DNA from: Rosistilla ulvae
Lineage (GTDB): Bacteria; Planctomycetota; Planctomycetia; Pirellulales; Pirellulaceae
DNA length: 64,000 nucleotides
Assembly: GCF_007741475.1 (NCBI RefSeq)
Contig: NZ_CP036261.1
Location: 4,775,798 to 4,839,797, forward strand
Direction: 5' to 3'
Both the position numbers and the translations under genes were made by a program. How positions within the stretch are numbered: position 1 is the stretch's first letter; each line of letters opens with the position of its first letter. Of the stretch, positions 1-7,287 are shown in pieces. The notes under the pieces were generated by a model, which was given only the letters and a program-made list of their open reading frames with translations, ran no database searches and was not told where the DNA came from.

Positions 1-846
1 ATGCGAGTCCTCACACTCCCTCAAGGCCAAGATCCAGCCGATTTCCTGAACGAACAAGGGGCTGATGCGTTTAAGGAATTGGTCGCCCAAGCCCCCGATG
101 CGATCGATCACAAATTGGCCCGCGCGACCGATGGCGTCGATCTGGTCCGCGATACGCATGCCGCATCGGCCGCCCTCGATTCGATGCTTCGCTTGGTCGC
201 CAAGTCGCCGCAAAACGGGAACACCCTGCGAACCGAACAGACGGTGATGCGGTTGGCACGGACCTTCGGATTGCCAGCCGAAACGCTGCAGCGACGCATC
301 GACGAACATCGCCAAGACCCTCGGCAACGACGCGAGTTCAAGCGACAACCCGAACCGGCAGCACCACCAGCACCGGTCCGGCGACAACCGATTACCGGGA
401 TCGACCGCGAATTGTTCGAACTAATGATCGAAATGTCGGAACTGGTTCCTCAAGCGCTCGAAGCGATCGAACCGCGTTGGCTAGCAACCGATACCGCCCG
501 GGCGCTGATGACGGTCTACGAAGATCTGGAACTGGAGGGACACGACCTGGACATCCAAAACGTCCTGCTGGCCGTCGAAGATGCCCACCTGAAAGGCGTG
601 TTGGTCAATTTCCAGCAGTCGGTCGATGACAAAGCGGCAACCGTCAACGGACCTCCCGAAGAGAGGATGCAGGCGGTGATCGATCGCTTCCGCGGCACCG
701 AACTGTCGCATCAACGGCAGCAGACGTTGAAGGAACTCGAATCGAGCCAACTGGACGACGAAGAGGAGATGGAACTGCTGAAGCAGATGTTCGCTCAAGA
801 ACGGACGCGGCAGGGGCTACTGACACCGCCACCCTCTTCTGAATAA
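1..846 (+). CDS. dnaG: DNA primase DnaG, C-terminal part (5' end outside window)
   Basis: This is the 3' part of a bacterial primase, which makes RNA primers at the replication fork. The frame is open at base 1 and the first codons (VLTLPQGQDPADFL) match the end of the Toprim catalytic core, so the ATG at base 1 is an internal methionine. The core tail is followed by the region before the helicase-binding domain, a proline/arginine-rich linker near residues 100-130, and a helical C-terminal domain of about 145 residues that in DnaG contacts the DnaB helicase. The gene ends at TAA 844-846. The zinc finger and catalytic acidic residues would lie upstream of the window. A plus-strand hairpin around 918-939 lacks a T-run, so no firm terminator can be named. 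Confidence 0.9.
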   Translation: MRVLTLPQGQDPADFLNEQGADAFKELVAQAPDAIDHKLARATDGVDLVRDTHAASAALDSMLRLVAKSPQNGNTLRTEQTVMRLARTFGLPAETLQRRIDEHRQDPRQRREFKRQPEPAAPPAPVRRQPITGIDRELFELMIEMSELVPQALEAIEPRWLATDTARALMTVYEDLELEGHDLDIQNVLLAVEDAHLKGVLVNFQQSVDDKAATVNGPPEERMQAVIDRFRGTELSHQRQQTLKELESSQLDDEEEMELLKQMFAQERTRQGLLTPPPSSE

Positions 847-965
847 CCGACCGCCGTCCGCTCGTCGTTCTTCACCAGGCGACTTCCAGCACTTCCCACC
901 GGGCTGCAAACCGGCAACGGGCGTTTGCAAAGCGCCCGCCCTTGAAGCCCTTTCCTGCCGAGCGC

Positions 966-1126
966 CGTTAAAAGTCAATACCGTTCAACGTAGGAGCATC
1001 GGACCGTCGAAAGAATTAGCGGCGGGACGTAGTGGACGAGGTTACGAGTCACAGCGATTTGGTCTGATGCAAAAGGACTCGTAACCTCGTCCACTACGCT
1101 TCGTTGAACGGTACTGCGTTAAAAGT
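966..1126. mobile_element. MITE-like palindromic element with 10-bp target duplications
   Basis: Two identical 10-bp direct repeats (CGTTAAAAGT, 966-975 and 1117-1126) bracket a 141-bp element. The element starts with CAATACCGTTCAACG (976-990) and ends with the inverted copy CGTTGAACGGTACTG (1102-1116), matching at 14 of 15 positions. Inside is a second, perfect 21-bp inverted repeat (1030-1050 and 1076-1096). It carries no gene. The layout is that of a non-autonomous transposon remnant inserted in the convergent space between dnaG and the heme-binding protein gene. The right-hand duplication contains the stop codon of that gene, so the protein end is unchanged. Confidence 0.75.
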
Positions 1127-4100
1127 GATCCAGGATCGCGACGGGCGTTTTGGAATCGATCTGGACGGCAAAATCTTCGCCGATCAAATCGCGGCGGATC
1201 GCCAGCGTGACGCGATGCTTCCCTTTGGCAAGCTTCAATTCCGCGGCGTTCCAGATCGGCATCGGTTTGCCATCGACCCACATCTTCAGCGCGTCGGTCT
1301 CGGGCAACACGATCCGAATCGGTTGATCGTCGAACGATTCGAAATCGAACCGGATGAACGAGGTCGGCGGTGCGGTGTGATGCTGCTTGAATTGCGGCAA
1401 TTCGGCCACCGGAACGCGGCCATCGACACGGGTCGTCGTATTCTCCCAAACCAGAACGGGATTGTCGGTGGCGACCGCATCGACGCTGGTGCGATTCAGC
1501 AGATGGTTCGCCTCGGGAGAATGGATCAATTTCTGCCAGGCGCGGACGATCGGTTCGGTCTTCAGCGTATAGGCTGGCGTCCGCCCTAGTTCCGATAGAA
1601 AGCGGACCAAATGGACCAGATCGTCGCGGGTGAGCGAATCGACCAGACCGGCTGCCATCAACGAACGCCCTTCGCCGACCTGATCGATCGTCTCTTGAGG
1701 GATCGTCTTTTTGCTGCCGTCGGCCAGGCGAACCGTCAACGATTCCTCGGTCTCCGAATCGAGGATGCCCTGCACGATCGATCCATCGTCGGTCACGACA
1801 ATCACCGAATGGAAGTTCTCTTTTACCTTGGCGTTCGGGTCGATCAGCGATTCGATCAAATAATCGATCTGAGCACTTCCACCCAAGCTGACAAAGTTGG
1901 GTCCGACGCGTCCGCCGGCGGGACCGATCGCATGACAAGCGATGCATTGCAATTCGCTGCGGCGAAAAATCGTCTCTCCCTTGGCGGCGTCGCCGGAGGC
2001 AAGGACCGCGGCGGTCAGTTCTTCGGTTTGCGCGGCCGACATCTTCCAACTGGCGTCATCCAATTTGCCCGCTTCACGAATCGCAGATTCCAATTTCGGA
2101 TGGTTGCCGGCGGCCCGGACCTCGTGGATCGCCGCGCGGGCGGCGTCGCTGGGCAACTTCACCGTCGCAAGTGTTTCGAGCAAACGGCCTGGCCCTCCCT
2201 TGCGGCGCAGCGTCCCTCGGATCGCTTGCTCTCCCCAAGGGGCTGCTTCGCGCGAAGCCATCAATTCCCAAGCCGCACGCGCCGCCAGGTTGGGACGCGG
2301 ACCGACCAACGCGTCGATCGCAGCGATCCGCCAAGAAGTCTTGGCCTGGGCGTCGTTGGCGATCGCGGTCAACGCCTTCAACGAAGGCTCCGACGCCAAT
2401 TGCCCCAACGTGGTCAGTGCGGTCATTGGCAGCGAGTCGCTCGCTTGAGCCCGCCCGATCGCCGCCAACACGATCGGCTGCAGCGCCGCCGCTTTCCACA
2501 AACCGATCGCCTTGAGTAACGCTTGCTCGCCGGGCGAATCGGATTCCAGCGATGCCTGTTCCGCAAACGCCTTCAACATCGCGGGGCCCTGCGTCGGCAT
2601 CACGTTGCGAGTTTCTTTCTGTCGCACCACCGCGGCGATTAGCGCGGCACGATCGCTGTCGGAAAATTTACCTTCGGGATCCAACACGATCTGCAACAGA
2701 TCGTTCAGCGATTCGGCGTCCGCCGCGTCAGCCAAAGCATCCAGCAAGGGCATCGATTGTGAAACGTCGATCCGATCGCTGCGAACCGCTGCCACGACCG
2801 GAGCGACAACCGCTGGCGTCGCTGCGGCGCGAATCGCAAACACCAACCGCGCCGGCTTCTGTTGGGTGTCGAAGGTTCCCGCGGCGATCGCTTCGATCCA
2901 CTGCGACTGAGATTTCCGCAGCGCACTCCAAAGCGCAAAGTCCAGGTTGTCGTCCATCGGTTGGTCCAGCACGGCCAGCGCAATCGCTGCGGCTTGGGCC
3001 GTTCCGACTTCGCCCAACGCACTAACCGCTTCGAGCCGGACCTGAGGATTCGGGTCGGCGACAGCGGTTTGCAGCCACTGCAACGCGTCGGGCAAGTCAT
3101 CGCGACGCAGGCCGATATACCGAACCGCTGCAGCACGGAAGTGTTCGTTGTCGCACACAGCGAGCGTCTTCAAGAGATACCCATCGGGGCGGTCCAGACA
3201 CTCGCGAACCCACATCGCTTCGAACTGTCGATTCAACTTTGCCTCGCTGTCGGAAGCGTCGCCCAGCCACTGGGTCAGCAAATCGATCACGCGATCCGAA
3301 TCACGGTGCTTCAATTCCTGACGCGCGAATTGCCGCAACCAGAGCGCCGGGCTTTCCAACAAACTCAACAGCGCCGGTTCGGCGAGGTCGCCGGTCGGCG
3401 TCGGCTTCATAAGAGGTGAATTCTTAAACGTCAGACGCCAGATCCGACCATGCCCTCGATCGCGGCGGTCGTCGCGGAAATCGACTTCGCCATGCTGGAT
3501 GATCGGGTTGTACCAATCGGCGATATAGATCGCCCCGTCGGGTCCCATCCGGGCGTCGATCGGCCGAAACGCGACGTGCTGACTGGCGATCAATTCGGGC
3601 TGCTGGCGCGAATTGTATCCACTGGCCTGCGGGCGAACTGTGAACCGGCAGACGCGATGTCCGCGGAAGTCGTTGGTGACCAGATCACCCCGCCACGGGT
3701 CGGGGATATGCGTCCCCGAAAGAACTTCCAGACCGCAGTGCTTCGGGCTGCCGGGGTTGAGTCCGCGCAAGTGTCGCACCGCGCCGGGGCTGGTCGCGAA
3801 CACAGCCCCCGGAAAGACGTAATTGATCCCTTCCACGCCCGCACCATCGGTGGCGAACGATTGGCCATAGGCATCAAAAACGTGCCCCCACGGATTGACC
3901 AACCCTTTGCACATCACCTCCAACGACTGTGTCTCGGGGCGATAACGCCAGATCCCACCGCCGTTGAGATGCCGCGTTCCGAAAGGAGTTTCGACATGGC
4001 TGTGGATGTAGATCGATTGGTTCATGTAAAGGCAACCATCGGGGCCCCACCGCAGCGTGTGCAGCAGATGGTGCGTGTCTTCGGTGCCAAAACCACTCAA

Positions 4101-4565
4101 CACGACTCGACGCTGATCGGCGCGACCGTCCCCATCGGTGTCGCTCAAATGAATCAGTTCGGTGCTGTTGGCAACATACGCCCCGCCATCGCCTGGCAGG
4201 ATACCGGTCGGAATCAAAAGATCGTCGGCGAACACGTCGCTGCGATCGGCGACACCATCGCCGGTCGTGTCTTGCAAAACGATGATCTTGTCGGTCGCCG
4301 CGGCGCCGGGTTCGATCTGCGGATAGACTTCGCTGCTGGCGACCCACAATCGACCGTCGCTGTCGAAGTTCATCTGGATCGGTTTCTTGATCATCGGATC
4401 CGACGCAAACAGATTGATCTCGATCTGCGGATCCAATCGCATCGCCGCCATCTCGGCTTGCGGATCGGGATCGGGAATATCGGTCAAATCTCGCTGAGCC
4501 CATAGAATGGTGGCGGGCATCGCAAGCAACAGCTGCACAAAGACCAAGGAATGGTTGCGGATCAC
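1119..4565 (-). CDS. PVC-type propeller/HEAT/cytochrome c secreted protein
   Basis: A 1148-residue exported protein of the planctomycete/verrucomicrobial 'membrane-bound dehydrogenase plus heme-binding domain' type. After a signal peptide comes a roughly 380-residue beta-propeller-like domain with repeated DxDGDGxAD-type loops. A long alpha-helical HEAT-like stretch follows, then a cytochrome c domain with one CIACH heme motif near residue 873, and a C-terminal beta-rich segment. Such proteins are thought to act in periplasmic oxidation of sugars or other substrates, but the substrate is unknown. I chose the GTG at 4565 because a GGAAAG site lies just upstream and the hydrophobic signal (VFVQLLLAMPATILWA) follows at once. 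The frame stays open to 4712, which would put an unlikely charged extension before the signal. Confidence 0.88.
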   Translation of the reverse strand: MIRNHSLVFVQLLLAMPATILWAQRDLTDIPDPDPQAEMAAMRLDPQIEINLFASDPMIKKPIQMNFDSDGRLWVASSEVYPQIEPGAAATDKIIVLQDTTGDGVADRSDVFADDLLIPTGILPGDGGAYVANSTELIHLSDTDGDGRADQRRVVLSGFGTEDTHHLLHTLRWGPDGCLYMNQSIYIHSHVETPFGTRHLNGGGIWRYRPETQSLEVMCKGLVNPWGHVFDAYGQSFATDGAGVEGINYVFPGAVFATSPGAVRHLRGLNPGSPKHCGLEVLSGTHIPDPWRGDLVTNDFRGHRVCRFTVRPQASGYNSRQQPELIASQHVAFRPIDARMGPDGAIYIADWYNPIIQHGEVDFRDDRRDRGHGRIWRLTFKNSPLMKPTPTGDLAEPALLSLLESPALWLRQFARQELKHRDSDRVIDLLTQWLGDASDSEAKLNRQFEAMWVRECLDRPDGYLLKTLAVCDNEHFRAAAVRYIGLRRDDLPDALQWLQTAVADPNPQVRLEAVSALGEVGTAQAAAIALAVLDQPMDDNLDFALWSALRKSQSQWIEAIAAGTFDTQQKPARLVFAIRAAATPAVVAPVVAAVRSDRIDVSQSMPLLDALADAADAESLNDLLQIVLDPEGKFSDSDRAALIAAVVRQKETRNVMPTQGPAMLKAFAEQASLESDSPGEQALLKAIGLWKAAALQPIVLAAIGRAQASDSLPMTALTTLGQLASEPSLKALTAIANDAQAKTSWRIAAIDALVGPRPNLAARAAWELMASREAAPWGEQAIRGTLRRKGGPGRLLETLATVKLPSDAARAAIHEVRAAGNHPKLESAIREAGKLDDASWKMSAAQTEELTAAVLASGDAAKGETIFRRSELQCIACHAIGPAGGRVGPNFVSLGGSAQIDYLIESLIDPNAKVKENFHSVIVVTDDGSIVQGILDSETEESLTVRLADGSKKTIPQETIDQVGEGRSLMAAGLVDSLTRDDLVHLVRFLSELGRTPAYTLKTEPIVRAWQKLIHSPEANHLLNRTSVDAVATDNPVLVWENTTTRVDGRVPVAELPQFKQHHTAPPTSFIRFDFESFDDQPIRIVLPETDALKMWVDGKPMPIWNAAELKLAKGKHRVTLAIRRDLIGEDFAVQIDSKTPVAILDHF

Positions 4566-4762
4566 AGAGAGCTTTCCTATCAGTAAAGGTAGGCGGATGG
4601 GGTTGGGGGGATTGGGCGATCGTCGATTATAAATCAAATCGGGTTTGCGTGTTGTCGCCCCAAGCACTGTTTGACCCAGCATGTCTGGGCGCTTAGCATT
4701 AGAAAAGACCAAGGAATCTTATCGATAACTTCAGGATGCGACCTAAGGCAGGAACCAAACTT

Positions 4763-5872
4763 ATGAAACAACGTCCTCATGCTGTCAGCCTTGCCAGCGA
4801 TGCCACCGTGGCAAAGAAAATTGGGTTGCGTTTCTTTTTAGTTCTCTGTGGCATCGCGGCGATGTCGGTTGTCGCCATGGGACAAGGTCCGGCCTTTGAT
4901 CCGCTGGCCCCCGGTGGCGTCGCTCCCACCCAACCACGACCTCGCGCGGCGGCTCCCCGGCCGACACAACCCGCCCCGACGGCTCGCCCGGTCACAACAT
5001 CGACTCCACCAAAAACGACGCGTCCCAACAATGCGCCCAAAAAGAAGATCCCCGAGGAACTTAAACCGCGTCTGGAAAAGGTCACAACCAAAGATGGCGT
5101 CCAGCTGCAGATCGGATACTTCCCATCGGATCAAGGCAAGAAAGCGGCGACCGTGCTGTTGGTTCACGAATGGTCGGGGCAAACCAGCCCTTACGTCCCG
5201 TTGGCCTTTAAACTGCAAGCCGAAGGCTGTGCGGTCGCGTTGTTGGACATTCGTGGCCACGGCCGCAGCCGCGTGATCGGCCCCGATGGCAAACCGATCG
5301 AAGTCGAACGAGCGACCAAGCGCGACATGGAAGCGGTGGTTGCGTTGGACATGGAAGCTGCGAAAAAGTTTCTTCGCGCCGAAAACGACGAGGAAAAACT
5401 GAACCTCAACGCGCTGGCCGTGATCGGAATCGAAGAGGGTGCGATCCTGGCGATGAACTGGGCGATGATGGATTGGAACTGGCCATCGATCGGCAGCAAG
5501 AAACAGGGACAAGACGTCAAGGCGTTGGTCCTCGTTTCACCACTGAAATCGGTCAACGGTGTCAGCGGCGACTTTGCCACGCGACACCCCGCAGTCAGCC
5601 GGATGCCCGTGATGATCGTCTCGGGAAGCTCGATCAGCGAGAATTCCGAAGCGAATCGTTTGGCGAAACTGTTTGAACGAGCCCGAGTGTCGGGCAAGTA
5701 CAACAACGCTCAGCCTCTGCCCGTCAAAGCGATGCGGGTCCGAGCCAACCTATCCGGTGCGAACCTCGTCCTGCGTGGCCCCGACGTTCTCGACAGCATC
5801 GCCAGCTTTATAAAGCAGAACGTCGTCGACAACATGGATGTCTTGCCATGGGTTCAACGCAGCGACGATTGA
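4763..5872 (+). CDS. secreted alpha/beta-hydrolase-fold protein, probable pseudo-enzyme
   Basis: A 369-residue protein with a hydrophobic export signal near residues 20-42, a proline/threonine-rich linker to about residue 90, then an alpha/beta-hydrolase fold. The strand-turn motifs LLVHEWSG and LDIRGHGRS are clear. The nucleophile elbow, normally G-x-S-x-G, reads G-I-E-E-G, with Glu224 (codon 5432-5434) where the serine should be, so ordinary esterase activity is doubtful. I chose the ATG at 4763 because AAGGCAGGA precedes it at suitable spacing; an in-frame ATG at 4736 would add nine residues. It is divergent from the heme-binding protein gene and convergent with the desaturase. The substrate is unknown. 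Confidence 0.75.
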   Translation: MKQRPHAVSLASDATVAKKIGLRFFLVLCGIAAMSVVAMGQGPAFDPLAPGGVAPTQPRPRAAAPRPTQPAPTARPVTTSTPPKTTRPNNAPKKKIPEELKPRLEKVTTKDGVQLQIGYFPSDQGKKAATVLLVHEWSGQTSPYVPLAFKLQAEGCAVALLDIRGHGRSRVIGPDGKPIEVERATKRDMEAVVALDMEAAKKFLRAENDEEKLNLNALAVIGIEEGAILAMNWAMMDWNWPSIGSKKQGQDVKALVLVSPLKSVNGVSGDFATRHPAVSRMPVMIVSGSSISENSEANRLAKLFERARVSGKYNNAQPLPVKAMRVRANLSGANLVLRGPDVLDSIASFIKQNVVDNMDVLPWVQRSDD

Positions 5873-5985
5873 ACCACTTGCTTCGCGTCGGGGGCTGAAT
5901 CGATCGACGCTTCTCGGATGACAGGTTTGGTCGAATCAGCTGAGAACCGTCACTCGGTGGCTGCCAGATTCCCAATCGGAGGCGA

Positions 5986-6987
5986 TCACCAATCGGCGGG
6001 TTCCGCCGTCTTGCCCGGACGAACGACATCGGTTGCCAAACCAACGATTTCCATCATCCGGATCACCGACCACGCCATGTCGTATTCCCACCAGCGATGA
6101 CCATGCATCGCAGCTCGTGGACTGGCGTGGTGGTTGTTGTGCCAGCCTTCCCCGTGGGTCAGTATTGCGATCAACCAATGGTTGCGGCTGTCGTCGCGGG
6201 TCTCATAGTTGCGGTAACCGATCACGTGGGTCAGCGAATTGACGGCCCAAGTGCCGTGCAAAACAACGACCACACGAACGAAGACTCCCCAGAAAAACCA
6301 GCTCAGTCCCAACTGAACCGCTCCAGCGAGCGTGCCGGTCATGTAATAACCGACCGCCGATCCGATCAGATAATACAGCAGCGCATGGGACGCGAAGATC
6401 CCAAACCAACGCCATCGCGCTTCCAATTTCAAGTAGAAAGGATCGCGCAACAGATCGCGGACGTAGCGTTCAAAATGGCTGGTCGTGTCGTGGTCCCGAT
6501 TGCGGTAGAGCACCCAACCGACGTGCGACCACCAGAACCCCGCCTTGGGAGTGTGTGGATCGGGCTGATGATCGCTGTGTTGATGGTGCATTCGGTGGAT
6601 CGCGACCCAACGAGCGGGGCTGTCTTGCAGGTTGCAGATTCCCAACACGGCCAAACTGTGTTCAAGCCACAGCGGACATTTGAAACCACGGTGGGTCAAC
6701 AACCGGTGGTAACAGACGTTGATCCCAATCATGCCGTAGAAAAAATGGCCCAGTACGGCCAAAACGAGCCCGGACCATGAGAACAGATACCCCGCCATCG
6801 GTGGAATAACAACCATCAACGCGGCAAGATGGACCAATCCGATCACCAATGCATAGGTAACTTGCAGCTCCGGCGGCTTGGCCGTTTCTGGGATATCGAC
6901 GCGTGGTGGACGCCCCGACGAGGCGGGCGTGGTTTGGCTCGAATCGCCGGATTCCTGGTCGGGGGCTTCGATCGCTTCGGTAGACAT
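5986..6987 (-). CDS. membrane fatty acid (acyl-CoA) desaturase
   Basis: A 333-residue member of the stearoyl-CoA/delta-9 desaturase family, which introduces a double bond into fatty acyl chains using a di-iron centre and oxygen. The three histidine clusters are present and spaced as in the family: HRLLTH, HRMHH and HNNHH. Hydrophobic segments surround them, and the length is typical. A 40-residue hydrophilic N-terminus rich in Ser, Pro and Gly precedes the first membrane segment. The gene stands alone and is convergent with the preceding hydrolase-fold gene. A role in membrane fluidity is inferred from the family; no regulator is visible. Confidence 0.9.
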   Translation of the reverse strand: MSTEAIEAPDQESGDSSQTTPASSGRPPRVDIPETAKPPELQVTYALVIGLVHLAALMVVIPPMAGYLFSWSGLVLAVLGHFFYGMIGINVCYHRLLTHRGFKCPLWLEHSLAVLGICNLQDSPARWVAIHRMHHQHSDHQPDPHTPKAGFWWSHVGWVLYRNRDHDTTSHFERYVRDLLRDPFYLKLEARWRWFGIFASHALLYYLIGSAVGYYMTGTLAGAVQLGLSWFFWGVFVRVVVVLHGTWAVNSLTHVIGYRNYETRDDSRNHWLIAILTHGEGWHNNHHASPRAAMHGHRWWEYDMAWSVIRMMEIVGLATDVVRPGKTAEPADW

Positions 6988-7216
6988 GATGAAATCGGGG
7001 TTTTCTAAGGGAAAAGTTGAGGATCTCGGATCGCCGATTCGGTCGCTGGCATCCGCACAGCCGGTTCAACCGGCATCCTAATACGATCAGCGCTTTAGGG
7101 GTATGCCGAAAATCAAGACTCCCCTGCCTGGCCAATCCTCGTATTTTCATCATTTCGCCCCAACGAAGCAACCAGAACGGACAAAATGCCCCAATGCAGC
7201 GGAGAGCATCCAAACG

Positions 7217-7253
7217 AAAAAGGCTAGTGCAACAAGCCTGTCGCACTAGCCTT
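7217..7253 (-). terminator. intrinsic terminator of the acidic repeat protein gene
   Basis: A perfect 11-bp stem (arms 7220-7230 and 7243-7253, AAGGCTAGTGC) with a 12-nt loop lies 35 bases beyond the stop codon at 7288. On the minus strand the stem runs into a T-run, as expected for Rho-independent termination of the acidic protein gene and insulation of the desaturase gene downstream. Confidence 0.75.
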
Positions 7254-7287
7254 CAGTTTCAAATGGCGTCCGCTACAGCGGACAATG

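Noticed and set aside
918-939. Hairpin after dnaG as a terminator
   Set aside because: The stem GGGCG...CGCCC is short and no T-run follows on the plus strand.
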